NCBI GenBank assembly: GCA_017984035.1
Contig: JAGOAF010000025.1
Location: forward strand, 1-20,482
DNA length: 20,482 nt
Direction of reading: 5' to 3'
DNA from: Flavobacterium sp.
GTDB lineage: Bacteria; Bacteroidota; Bacteroidia; Flavobacteriales; Flavobacteriaceae
Part shown: piece after piece, positions 1-7,196 of the stretch
Layout of the letters: the number at the start of each line of letters is the position of its first letter
Numbering within the stretch: position 1 is the stretch's first letter
The notes under the pieces: generated by a model
Told to the model about the DNA's origin: nothing
Seen by the model: only the letters and a program-made list of their open reading frames with translations
Database searches by the model: none
Translations under genes and position numbers: made by a program

Positions 1-213
1 TGCAATACTTTGACCCGTCTTGTTTTTTAACTCTTCGGAAGTAATTTTTGTGATCACTTTTCCCGATTTTTCTTTTGCCAAAGCAAATTTAGAATCAGAC
101 ACAACTACTTCTTTTAACTCCTGTTGCGAAGTCAAAACTGCTTTCTCTTGCGCAAAAACACAAGTAGATACTAGCACAAACAATGCGCTAATACGAACGT
201 TTTTTTTGTTCAT
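1..213 (-). CDS. btuB: TonB-dependent outer-membrane receptor, probably for cobalamin (BtuB-like); N-terminal 71 residues only
   Basis: Only the first 71 codons are in the window; the gene continues beyond position 1. The product starts with a Sec signal peptide (basic MNKKNVR, a hydrophobic stretch, cleavage near VFAQ, about residue 22). A linker containing KEVVVSD follows, then the start of a plug domain (ITKITSEELKNKTGQSIA). That layout is typical of TonB-dependent receptors, which take ligand through the outer membrane using energy from TonB-ExbBD. The substrate is inferred from context: a cobalamin riboswitch lies in the leader and a btuFCD-like operon is divergent. The ATG at 211-213 is the only start that reads into the signal peptide. 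Another ATG at 218-220 is closer to the AAAAAGGA ribosome-binding sequence but is out of frame. A cobinamide or other corrinoid receptor is possible. Confidence 0.85.
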   Translation of the reverse strand, partial: MNKKNVRISALFVLVSTCVFAQEKAVLTSQQELKEVVVSDSKFALAKEKSGKVITKITSEELKNKTGQSIA

Positions 214-231
214 TATACATTAATCCTTTTT

Positions 232-250
232 GCAACAGCGGTGCTGCTGC
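232..250 (-). promoter_or_regulatory. Hairpin directly upstream of the receptor ribosome-binding site; possible riboswitch expression platform
   Basis: On the minus strand GCAGCAGC (243-250) can pair with GCTGTTGC (232-239) across a 3-nt loop ACC, giving eight base pairs including one G-U. The A-rich Shine-Dalgarno sequence AAAAAGGA follows immediately. The hairpin lies between the cobalamin aptamer and the receptor start, where a translational expression platform or a partner for an aptamer loop would be expected. It lacks a U-run, so it is not an obvious intrinsic terminator. The regulatory role is inferred from position. Confidence 0.5.
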
Positions 251-321
251 TTTACTAATAATGGGAGAAAAGCATAGAATTACCCATACCCAAACCTTTT
301 TTCCCGAAAGTTTGATACTCG

Positions 322-476
322 ATGTAATAGGCAGGTCTCCTGGCTTGCGTCTTGTTGTTTACCTTCTCATTCGCAAAGCGAACAATGGTCTTGTAGATAA
401 CAACAAGCGTAGTAGCTTACAGTTGCGGGTACAGCTCAGGTATTCAACCTGATTCCCTTTTAATGCTAATTTGAAA
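322..476 (-). promoter_or_regulatory. Cobalamin riboswitch (B12 element) in the leader of the TonB receptor gene
   Basis: Reading the minus strand, the aptamer core appears in order. AAAAGGGAAT is at about 454-463, followed by GGTTGAATACCTGAGCTGTACCCGC, whose end CCCGCAACTGTAAG runs down to about 416. The closing B12-box GCCAGGAGACCTGCC is at 330-344. Between them lie an internal stem (351-359 with 399-407) and a small hairpin (370-374 with 378-382). This pattern is specific to cobalamin riboswitches, which usually lower expression when adenosyl- or other cobalamins bind. About 110 nt separate the B12-box from the receptor ATG, enough for an expression platform. Exact aptamer ends are approximate because I could not place a convincing P1 stem. 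Confidence 0.93.
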
Positions 477-503
477 ATCAAAAAAGCAACCTCAATACGA
501 AGA

Positions 504-511
504 CAAAGATA
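504..511 (-). promoter_or_regulatory. Promoter -7 element for the riboswitch and receptor transcript
   Basis: The minus strand reads TATCTTTG, a perfect match to the Bacteroidota -7 consensus TAnnTTTG, about 40 nt upstream of the riboswitch core. No good TTG/TTTG -33 box is visible at the expected distance, only an A/T-rich stretch. Transcription would start near 498. Confidence 0.6.
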
Positions 512-539
512 CCACTAAGATTGGGATAAAAAATTAAAT

Positions 540-571
540 TTGATTTTTAAAACCGTTTACACCTACCTTTG
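540..571 (+). promoter_or_regulatory. Promoter of the btuFCD-like operon
   Basis: TTG at 540-542 and TACCTTTG at 564-571 are separated by 21 nt and match the Bacteroidota -33/-7 promoter well. The predicted start of transcription, near 577, leaves only about 15 nt before the ATG at 592. The transporter mRNA therefore has no room for a riboswitch of its own. Confidence 0.72.
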
Positions 572-591
572 CATTTCTTGTACTTAAAGCG

Positions 592-1734
592 ATGAAATCA
601 TTTATTCTAAAATTTATTATCCTCTTTATTGTATTGCTACTCGGCGGATGCAAACAAAACAGCTCCATTGCTGAAACTACAAAAAGTAGCGCTATAAACG
701 AGATTCAGTATGCTAAAGGACTAGAAATATACCATCACAAAGGTTATTCTATTCTTAAGATTACGCATCCTTGGCCAGATGCCAAAACACCTTTTACATA
801 TATTCTACAAGAAAAAAATGGGATCATTCCCGATAGTTTACAACAATACTCACGAATTTCGGTTCCAATACAATCTATAGTAGTTACCTCAACTACACAC
901 ATTCCATCCTTAGAATTATTAGGCGTTGAGAAAACTTTGATCGGTTTTCCCAATACGGATTTTATTTCGTCGCCAAAAACCAGGAAACGAATTAACTCTG
1001 GAAATGTGAAAGAGGTAGGAACCAATGAAACACTTAATACCGAAATTCTGATTGATATGAATCCCGATGTCATTGTAAGTTTCGGATTAAACAATAGCAA
1101 TCCAACTTTGGATAATTTACAAAAAAGCGGATTAAAAGTTATTTTAAATGGCGATTGGAACGAACAATCTCCGCTTGGAAAAGCAGAATGGATCAAATTT
1201 TTTGGTGCTTTGTATGGCTTGGATGCCAAAGCAAAAACGATTTTTTCTACTATAGAAAAAGAATACCAAACTACTTTGGCTCTAGCCAAAAAAGCAACCC
1301 AAAAACCTACTGTTTTGAGCGGTGCCATGTACCAAGATCAATGGTTTGTACCACAAGGAGAGAGCTGGATGGCTTTATTTCTCAAAGAAGCGCAATCCAA
1401 CTATTTATGGGCTAAAACAACCGGAACAGGAAGTTTGACTTTGCCTTTTGAAACCATTTTAGAAAAAGCACAAAAAGCAGAGTTTTGGATTGCACCGGGT
1501 GACTTTTCTTCTCTCAAAGAGATGAATGACAGCAATCCGCATTATGCGAAATTTGACGCATTTAAAAATAAAAAAGTATATTCGTACGCATTGCACAAAG
1601 GCGCCAAAGGGGGAACTTTATTTTTCGAATGGTCTTCCACTCGCCCTGATTGGGTACTGAAAGATTTGATTGCTATTTTTCATCCCGAATTAGTCCCGCA
1701 ACATCGTCCCTATTTTTTTGAAAAATTAAATTAA
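592..1734 (+). CDS. btuF: Periplasmic substrate-binding lipoprotein of a cobalamin/iron-complex ABC transporter (BtuF-like)
   Basis: This 380-residue lipoprotein has a hydrophobic signal and the lipobox LGGC, with the acylated cysteine at residue 20. The body matches the TroA/FepB/BtuF class of cluster A-II binding proteins. Examples are the stretch around IPSLELLGVEKTLIGFP, then LIDMNPDVIVSFG, and the C-terminal WSSTRPDWVLKDL. It should capture corrinoid in the periplasm and pass it to the permease encoded next. The substrate call rests on the neighbouring cobalamin riboswitch and receptor, because this family also carries ferric siderophores and haem. It is longer than E. coli BtuF (about 266 residues), as is common for Bacteroidota homologues. 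The residues after the lipid cysteine (KQNS) are not acidic, so a surface-export signal is not evident. First gene of a three-gene operon. Confidence 0.88.
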   Translation: MKSFILKFIILFIVLLLGGCKQNSSIAETTKSSAINEIQYAKGLEIYHHKGYSILKITHPWPDAKTPFTYILQEKNGIIPDSLQQYSRISVPIQSIVVTSTTHIPSLELLGVEKTLIGFPNTDFISSPKTRKRINSGNVKEVGTNETLNTEILIDMNPDVIVSFGLNNSNPTLDNLQKSGLKVILNGDWNEQSPLGKAEWIKFFGALYGLDAKAKTIFSTIEKEYQTTLALAKKATQKPTVLSGAMYQDQWFVPQGESWMALFLKEAQSNYLWAKTTGTGSLTLPFETILEKAQKAEFWIAPGDFSSLKEMNDSNPHYAKFDAFKNKKVYSYALHKGAKGGTLFFEWSSTRPDWVLKDLIAIFHPELVPQHRPYFFEKLN

Positions 1735-1735
1735 C

Positions 1736-2767
1736 TTGAGTACAACTAACCGAAATATACTCCTCTTCCTTCTTCTAAGTATTGGATTACTGTTCCTATT
1801 GCTAATTGATATTAGTATAGGTGCCGTTCCAATTCCCTTACAAGAAGTATGGAACAGTTTGATTGGTACTGGCGCAAGTAAATCGTCTTGGGAATACATC
1901 ATCATGGATTACCGCTTACCCAAAGCAATAGTTGCAATTTTGACGGGTATGGGATTAGCCATTAGCGGTCTCTTAATGCAAACTTTATTTCGCAATCCGC
2001 TAGCAGGTCCTTATGTTCTCGGACTCAGTTCAGGAGCTAGTTTGGGTGTAGCATTAGTTATTTTAGGGTCGGCATTTTTACCTGCTTTTGCAAGTGAATT
2101 GTTACTTTCGTCGTATGGAATAGTAATAGCTTCAAGCCTAGGTAGTTTCTTAGTTTTGTTAGCCGTTTTGGCTGTTGCCCAGCGACTCAGAGACACTATG
2201 ACTATACTGATCGTTGGATTAATGTTTGGAAGTTTAACCAATGCGATGGTGGGTACACTCACTTATTTCAGTTCGGCTGAACAATTGCAAAAATTTACTT
2301 TCTGGTCTTTAGGATCTTTGGGTAATTTATCTTGGACTTCAATTGCTATTTTATCTGTTTGTGTTTTGATTGGATTGCTATTAAGTATGGTAAGTATAAA
2401 ACCTTTAAACACTTTGTTGTTAGGAGAAAATTACGCCAAGAGTTTGGGGCTGAATTATGCCAAAGCACGTTTTATTATCATTTTAGCCACTAGCATTCTC
2501 GCCGGAAGTATTACCGCTTTTGCAGGCCCTATCGCATTTGTTGGACTGGCGGTACCACATATCGCTAAATTGGTTTTTCAAACGAGCAATCACTTGATTT
2601 TATTTTGGAGTACGCTATTGTTTGGCGCCATGATTATGTTGGTTTGTGATAGCATTTCGCAGTTACCCAATTCGGCAATGGTAATTCCAATCAATGCCAT
2701 CACTTCTATTTTAGGGGCGCCAATTGTCATTTGGTTACTCATCCGTAAACGTAAATTGATGAGCTAA
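1736..2767 (+). CDS. btuC: FecCD-family ABC permease, cobalamin/iron-complex importer (BtuC-like)
   Basis: This 343-residue polytopic inner-membrane protein has about ten hydrophobic segments and the FecCD/BtuC signatures. DYRLPKAIVAILTGMGLAIS is near the N-terminus, RNPLAGPYVLGLSSGASLG comes next, and FAGPIAFVGLAVPHIAK sits in the segment that contacts the ATPase. As a dimer it would form the translocation channel for the ligand delivered by the upstream lipoprotein. The start is TTG at 1736, one base after the btuF stop. No in-frame ATG precedes the conserved N-terminal helices, and the resulting length is normal for the family. The tight spacing suggests translational coupling to btuF. The gene overlaps the ATPase start by one base (TAATG). 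Confidence 0.92.
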   Translation: MSTTNRNILLFLLLSIGLLFLLLIDISIGAVPIPLQEVWNSLIGTGASKSSWEYIIMDYRLPKAIVAILTGMGLAISGLLMQTLFRNPLAGPYVLGLSSGASLGVALVILGSAFLPAFASELLLSSYGIVIASSLGSFLVLLAVLAVAQRLRDTMTILIVGLMFGSLTNAMVGTLTYFSSAEQLQKFTFWSLGSLGNLSWTSIAILSVCVLIGLLLSMVSIKPLNTLLLGENYAKSLGLNYAKARFIIILATSILAGSITAFAGPIAFVGLAVPHIAKLVFQTSNHLILFWSTLLFGAMIMLVCDSISQLPNSAMVIPINAITSILGAPIVIWLLIRKRKLMS

Positions 2768-3552
2768 TGGAGAAACGAATTATTTTACAAGCAAAGGATA
2801 TTAGCATTGGCTATTCCAATAAAAAGGAAACTACCACTGTAGCATCACATATTAGTATTTCAGTAGAAAAAGGGAAATTAACCGCTTTAATTGGCGCTAA
2901 TGGCGTTGGAAAATCAACTTTATTACGAACTTTGATCGGGATTCAAACGCCACTTTATGGAAAAGTGTATTTAGAAAATAAGAACATTCATTCCTTAGAT
3001 AATTTGAGTTTAGCCCAACAGTTAAGTGTAGTATTAACTGACAAATTACCCCCAAGTAACTTAACCGTATTTGAACTTATAGCGCTTGGCAGACAACCGT
3101 ATACCAATTGGATTGGAAAACTTACCGCTGAAGATATTGCCAAAGTTAAAGAAGCATTGGAATTAACACAAATTAGTCATCTGGCTGAAAAACGGCATTT
3201 TGAAATTAGCGATGGACAACTTCAAATTGTTTTGATTGCAAGAGCATTAGCACAAGATACACCGCTGATTATTTTAGATGAGCCTACTACTCACTTGGAT
3301 TTATTACATAAAGTAACCCTTTTAAAGCTCTTAAAAAAACTAACCCAAGAAACTGGGAAGTCCATTTTATTTTCTACACACGATATTGATATGGCCATTC
3401 AATTGAGCGACGAAATGATTATCATGACACCGGCATCAGTGGTACAAGACCAGCCTTGTAATTTGATTATGAAAGGTAGTTTCAATACCTTATTTCAGGA
3501 GGAACATATTGGTTTTGATGCCGAAAAAGGAAAATTCGTCATCAAAGGATAA
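2767..3552 (+). CDS. btuD: ABC transporter ATPase, cobalamin/iron-complex importer (BtuD/FecE-like)
   Basis: This 261-residue cytoplasmic ATPase powers the permease. Walker A is GANGVGKST (43-51), Walker B is LIILDE (167-172), the D-loop is HLDL, and the switch histidine is H205 in STHD. Two motifs are unusual. The signature reads ISDGQ (147-151) instead of LSGGQ. Alignment by eye with FecE puts T91 (VVLTD) at the Q-loop glutamine. I recall similar forms in other Bacteroidota importers, so this is probably a clade feature and not decay. The ATG overlaps the btuC stop by one base. The operon ends here, facing trmL across 5 bp without a visible hairpin terminator. Confidence 0.9.
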   Translation: MEKRIILQAKDISIGYSNKKETTTVASHISISVEKGKLTALIGANGVGKSTLLRTLIGIQTPLYGKVYLENKNIHSLDNLSLAQQLSVVLTDKLPPSNLTVFELIALGRQPYTNWIGKLTAEDIAKVKEALELTQISHLAEKRHFEISDGQLQIVLIARALAQDTPLIILDEPTTHLDLLHKVTLLKLLKKLTQETGKSILFSTHDIDMAIQLSDEMIIMTPASVVQDQPCNLIMKGSFNTLFQEEHIGFDAEKGKFVIKG

Positions 3553-3557
3553 CTGAA

Positions 3558-4013
3558 TTAACGTTTCAAACCGATTTGTCTTTTGGCTTCACCCACAACA
3601 AAAGCAACTGAATTAGCAATGTTAAAACTGCGAATCAAAGGCGACATTGGAATAGTTAAATGATTGTCAAACAAAGCTAAAACTTCAGGACTTAAACCCA
3701 CACTTTCTTTACCAAATACCAACCAATCACCCTCTTGAAATTCAGTTTCTAAATAGGATTTTGGAGCATGAGAACTCATCAAAAAGACACGGGATCGATC
3801 AGGAACTTGAGTAAGCCATTCGTCTACACTCTGGTATTCAGTTACATCCAAATGCACCCAATAATCCAAACCCGAACGTTTTAAATTCTTATCATTGATC
3901 ACAAATCCGAAGGGATGAATCAAATGCAATTTACTTTCTGTCCCTACACACAACCGACCAATATTGCCCGTGTTATTGGGTATTTCAGGTTCTACTAATA
4001 CAATGTTTAACAT
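3558..4013 (-). CDS. trmL: tRNA (cytidine/uridine-34 2'-O)-methyltransferase, SPOUT family
   Basis: This 151-residue protein of the SpoU/TrmD (SPOUT) class matches TrmL (YibK) in length and motifs. It begins LNIVLVEPEIPNNTGNIGRL, has the middle glycine motif LVFGKESVGLSPEVL, and ends in the knotted SAM-binding segment IPMSPLIRSFNIANSVAFVV. TrmL methylates the ribose of wobble nucleotide 34 in certain tRNA-Leu species and acts as a dimer. The gene lies 3 bp downstream of rluE on the same strand, so the two RNA-modification genes are probably co-transcribed from the rluE promoter. Confidence 0.93.
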   Translation of the reverse strand: MLNIVLVEPEIPNNTGNIGRLCVGTESKLHLIHPFGFVINDKNLKRSGLDYWVHLDVTEYQSVDEWLTQVPDRSRVFLMSSHAPKSYLETEFQEGDWLVFGKESVGLSPEVLALFDNHLTIPMSPLIRSFNIANSVAFVVGEAKRQIGLKR

Positions 4014-4016
4014 ACT

Positions 4017-4595
4017 TTATTTAGTTTCTATTTGAAAATCAGCTACTTCAATTACTGCTCCGGCTTGTAAATTATTCAAATGCACATTACCTACTCGAAC
4101 ACGAACTAGACGTAAAGTTGGAAAGCCTACATAAGCGGTCATTTTACGAACCTGCCTGAACTTGCCTTCGGTAATGGTAATGGAAAGCCAGGAAGTCGGG
4201 CCATGACGTTCGTCTCGAATCTTTTTTCCTCTTGCACCAAAAGCGGGAATCTCATGAATCAAAAAAGCCTTACAGGGTTTAGTGATGTATTTTTTACCAT
4301 TAAATCCGATTTCAACACCTTTTTGCAATTGCTCTATCGCTTCTTGATGAATAACACCATCCACCTGCACATAATATTCTTTCTCTACTTTCTTACTGCG
4401 AACGATTTCACTCATCATACCGTCTGTAGTCAATAACAATAACCCCTCCGAATCTTCATCTAACCGGCCAATTGCCATAGTACCTTGTGGAAATGGAAAC
4501 AACTCGCCTAAAAGGCGTTTCTTTCTTTTTAATTCATACACAAACTGACTTAAATAGCCATAGGGTTTATGAATAATAAAATGGTGATGTCCCAT
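4017..4595 (-). CDS. rluE: 23S rRNA pseudouridine synthase, RsuA/RluE family
   Basis: The product is a 192-residue pseudouridine synthase that opens directly with the catalytic domain (FIIHKPYGYLSQF) and has no S4 RNA-binding domain, as in RluE. The catalytic aspartate lies in GRLDEDSEGLLLLT. GKFRQVRKMTAYVGFPTLRLVRVRVG is the conserved C-terminal block (shown here as motif only). RluE converts U2457 of E. coli 23S rRNA. The open frame extends to 4622, but I place the start at ATG 4593-4595, which begins MGHHHFIIHKP. A consensus -7 promoter box at 4612-4619 overlaps the upstream extension, and RluE homologues begin at about this point. It heads the rluE-trmL pair. Confidence 0.9.
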   Translation of the reverse strand: MGHHHFIIHKPYGYLSQFVYELKRKKRLLGELFPFPQGTMAIGRLDEDSEGLLLLTTDGMMSEIVRSKKVEKEYYVQVDGVIHQEAIEQLQKGVEIGFNGKKYITKPCKAFLIHEIPAFGARGKKIRDERHGPTSWLSITITEGKFRQVRKMTAYVGFPTLRLVRVRVGNVHLNNLQAGAVIEVADFQIETK

Positions 4596-4611
4596 ACGGT
4601 TCAATTTGCAG

Positions 4612-4619
4612 CAAAAGTA
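4612..4619 (-). promoter_or_regulatory. Promoter -7 element for rluE-trmL
   Basis: The minus strand reads TACTTTTG, matching TAnnTTTG, 16 nt upstream of the chosen rluE ATG. The -33 region is T-rich but has no clean TTG. The box overlaps the upstream part of the rluE open frame, which supports the downstream start. Confidence 0.55.
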
Positions 4620-4706
4620 CATTATTATTGCAGAAAAAATAATTATTTTGAAGCCCCAAATTCAGAGAATTACCTACTTTTACTACTTTATAAATTCACC
4701 CTTACT

Positions 4707-6041
4707 ATGACTGCTATTCTTCCTTTTTTGCTGGCCTTTATTATAGCTCTAGCCATTGGCGTTTATATTGGCAAACTTTTATTTTCTGCTAAATCACAAG
4801 CTGAAAAAATCAGTTTAGAAGAAAAGGTTTTAGCGGGTCAAGCCCAAATTCAAAACTTCAAAGAAGTTATAGAAAAAGAACGACTAGAAAAAGAAGTCAT
4901 TCGTAACGAGAAAGACAGTTTGGCAATTCAATTATCCAAAAAAGAAGTTGATTTTGAGAATCTTTGGGAACGCAACAAAGAACAAAAACAAGAAGTAGAA
5001 CAACTTCAGGAAAAATTTACCAAAGAATTCGAAAATTTAGCCAATAAAATACTAGACGAAAAATCGAATAAATTCACCGAACAGAATAAAGAGAATATGC
5101 AAAATATCTTGACACCATTGCAAGATAAAATTCAATTATTCGAAAAGAAAGTCGAAGACACCCATAAAGAAAGTATTGATTACCATGCAGCACTGCGCCA
5201 ACAAATTTTAGGCTTACGCGAAATGAATATTCAGATGAGCAAAGAGACGATAAATTTAACTAAAGCCTTAAAAGGCGACAGCAAAATGCAAGGGAATTGG
5301 GGCGAATTAGTTCTAGAACGCGTTTTAGAAAAATCAGGTTTAGAAAAAGGACGTGAATACGAAGTGCAACAAGCCTTCACTACAGATGAAGGGAATCGCG
5401 TTTTTCCTGACGTAGTTATCAATTTACCTGATGGCAAGAAAATGATTGTTGATTCAAAAGTATCCTTAACAGCTTACGAAAAATTCATCAATGAAGAAGA
5501 CGATGAATTAAAGTCAAACTTCCTCAAAGAACACGTCAATTCTATCAAACGGCATGTAGAACAACTGGGCAACAAAAACTACCAGGACTTGTACCAAATT
5601 GAAAGTCCAGATTTTGTATTATTATTTATTCCTATCGAACCGGCATTTGCAATGGCATTAAACGAAGACACTTCTTTGTACAACAAGGCTTTTGAAAAAA
5701 ATATCGTCATCGTAACTCCAGCAACTCTATTGGCCACTTTGCGTACTATTGACAGTATGTGGACGAATCAAAAACAACAAGAAAATGCCCTAGAAATTGC
5801 ACGTCAAGCTGGGGCTTTATACGATAAATTTGAAGGATTTGTAGCTGATTTAATTAAAATTGGAAAGAAAATTGACGAAAGCAAAGTGGAATATGCTGGC
5901 GCTATGAACAAATTAGTAGAAGGAAAAGGGAACCTAATTAGTAGCGTAGAACGTTTGAAAAAAATGGGAGCAAAAGCCAAAAAAGCACTACCAGATAACA
6001 TTATTAATCGTGCTGAAATAGATGAAAACCAATCTGAATAA
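4707..6041 (+). CDS. rmuC: RmuC-family DNA recombination/nuclease-like protein
   Basis: The 444-residue product has an N-terminal membrane anchor (ILPFLLAFIIALAIGVYIG). A long charged coiled coil (about residues 30-110) follows, then the RmuC domain with GNWGELVLERVLEKSG and a PD-(D/E)XK-type nuclease core: D235 in FPDVVINLPDG, and D249-S-K251. RmuC proteins limit inversions at short inverted repeats in E. coli; direct nuclease activity has not been generally shown. The frame is open from 4569, but ATG 4707 places the membrane segment at the terminus as in the family. The upstream extension would also run through the divergent rluE promoter. A weak -7-like box, TACTTTTA, lies at 4675-4682. 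The stop overlaps the next ATG by one base. Confidence 0.9.
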   Translation: MTAILPFLLAFIIALAIGVYIGKLLFSAKSQAEKISLEEKVLAGQAQIQNFKEVIEKERLEKEVIRNEKDSLAIQLSKKEVDFENLWERNKEQKQEVEQLQEKFTKEFENLANKILDEKSNKFTEQNKENMQNILTPLQDKIQLFEKKVEDTHKESIDYHAALRQQILGLREMNIQMSKETINLTKALKGDSKMQGNWGELVLERVLEKSGLEKGREYEVQQAFTTDEGNRVFPDVVINLPDGKKMIVDSKVSLTAYEKFINEEDDELKSNFLKEHVNSIKRHVEQLGNKNYQDLYQIESPDFVLLFIPIEPAFAMALNEDTSLYNKAFEKNIVIVTPATLLATLRTIDSMWTNQKQQENALEIARQAGALYDKFEGFVADLIKIGKKIDESKVEYAGAMNKLVEGKGNLISSVERLKKMGAKAKKALPDNIINRAEIDENQSE

Positions 6042-6589
6042 TGAATAAAAACTTTAAAACAGTCGCTTCTTCCTACATCAGTATTTCAGAACTGATGCTC
6101 CCTTCACATACTAATTTTAGTGGTAAAATTCACGGAGGATATATATTGTCATTATTAGATCAGGTTGCTTTTGCTTGTGCCTCAAAATTTTCAGGCAACT
6201 ATTGCGTTACCGCTTCAGTAGATACAGTTAATTTTTTAAAACCAATCGAAGTGGGCGAACTAGTAACTATGAAGGCAAGTGTCAATTATGTAGGAAAAAG
6301 TTCCATGATTATTGGCATACGAGTAGAAGCTGAAAATATTCAAACGGGAGTACTTAAACATTGTAACTCCTCTTATATAACTATGGTAGCTAAGGACAAA
6401 GAAGGCAATAGTGTCACTGTCCCAGGATTGATCATTTCAAATTTGAATGAGGTACGTCGTTTTTGCAATTGTCTCAAACAAATTGCCTTAAAAAAAGAAA
6501 GAGATTTACACGAAGAAATATTTGATTACAGTTCTATCGAAACTATCGAAGGTTTAAAAAAATACAATGTGTCTTTAGAGTTGAATTAA
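6041..6589 (+). CDS. Acyl-CoA thioesterase, hotdog fold (YciA/BFIT-like)
   Basis: This 182-residue single hotdog-domain protein resembles cytosolic acyl-CoA hydrolases. The conserved block GKIHGGYILSLLDQVAF contains the HGG motif and the aspartate typical of YciA-type enzymes. VDTVNFLKPIEVGELV and GKSSMIIGIRVEAEN are also family-like. It probably hydrolyses acyl-CoA to free acid and CoA; chain-length preference cannot be read from the sequence. A C-terminal extension of about 40 residues follows the domain. The start codon overlaps the rmuC stop (TAATG), so the two are translationally coupled, though no shared function is obvious. Confidence 0.85.
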   Translation: MNKNFKTVASSYISISELMLPSHTNFSGKIHGGYILSLLDQVAFACASKFSGNYCVTASVDTVNFLKPIEVGELVTMKASVNYVGKSSMIIGIRVEAENIQTGVLKHCNSSYITMVAKDKEGNSVTVPGLIISNLNEVRRFCNCLKQIALKKERDLHEEIFDYSSIETIEGLKKYNVSLELN

Positions 6590-6600
6590 ATTGTAACGCA

Positions 6601-6630
6601 TTGTTCTTTCATCGCTATTTGGTATCTTTA
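6601..6630 (+). promoter_or_regulatory. Candidate promoter for the YceI-family gene
   Basis: TTG at 6601-6603 and TATCTTTA at 6623-6630 are separated by 19 nt. This is a near-consensus Bacteroidota promoter with A in place of the last G, 20 nt upstream of the ATG at 6651. Confidence 0.5.
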
Positions 6631-6650
6631 GTACTAGATCTTATTTTACC

Positions 6651-7196
6651 ATGAAACTATTCTACTCGTTATTACTTTTGTCATTTAGTTGTCACACATT
6701 TTCACAAGAAAAATGGACAACAGAAACAGGTACTCTAAATTTTGAAGCTTCTATTCCGCTTTTTGAAGAAATAAAAGCGCAAAATAATTTAGTAAAATGT
6801 GTCATAAACACTAAGGATAATTCTATTGTATGTGTTGTAAAAATCAAAGATTTTGAATTCAAACGAGACTTAATGCGAACCCACTTCAATGAAATTTATT
6901 TGGAAAGTGACAAATATCCTCGAGCGACTTTTAAAGGTTTCATTCCAAATTTTGTTATGGATAAAATTACAACGGAAGGAACAATTCTTAAAATAAACGG
7001 AACTCTGAAGATCCATGGGGTTACAAAATCAGTTAGTGTGAATGGGATTTTCAAGAAATCAAAAAATCAACTGCAATTACAAGCTAACTTTATTCTTGAT
7101 ACCGATGATTTTGAAATAAAAATTCCGAGTATGATAGTCGCAAAAGTTTCTAAAAAAGTGCGAACACAATTAGATTGTACTTTACAATCCAATTAG
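6651..7196 (+). CDS. Secreted YceI-family protein
   Basis: The 181-residue product has a Sec signal peptide (MKLFYSLLLLSFSCHTFS, cleavage before QEKW) and a YceI-like lipocalin fold. The typical ending of the family's first half is visible as FNEIYLESDKYPRATFKG, then GTLKIHGVTKSVSVNG. YceI proteins bind isoprenoid or other lipid-like molecules in the periplasm, but their physiological role is mostly unknown. The gene appears monocistronic. Its TAG stop overlaps the stop of the convergent epimerase gene by 3 bases, in a shared TTAG. A prenyl-lipid role would suit the carotenoid genes nearby, but nothing in the sequence proves that link. Confidence 0.85.
   Translation: MKLFYSLLLLSFSCHTFSQEKWTTETGTLNFEASIPLFEEIKAQNNLVKCVINTKDNSIVCVVKIKDFEFKRDLMRTHFNEIYLESDKYPRATFKGFIPNFVMDKITTEGTILKINGTLKIHGVTKSVSVNGIFKKSKNQLQLQANFILDTDDFEIKIPSMIVAKVSKKVRTQLDCTLQSN

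Noticed and set aside
261..452. A rightward open frame of 63 codons across the riboswitch region
   Set aside because: It is antisense to a clear cobalamin aptamer and has no ribosome-binding site or recognisable product; the DNA pattern is explained by the RNA.
744..1328. A 194-codon leftward open frame inside btuF
   Set aside because: It is antisense to a well-supported lipoprotein gene and shows no family motifs.
4596..4622. Nine extra N-terminal codons for the rluE product
   Set aside because: They overlap the TACTTTTG promoter box, and family members begin near HKPYG; ATG 4593-4595 is the better start.
4569..4706. A 46-codon upstream extension of rmuC
   Set aside because: It would bury the N-terminal membrane anchor and read through the divergent rluE promoter and start; ATG 4707 fits the family.
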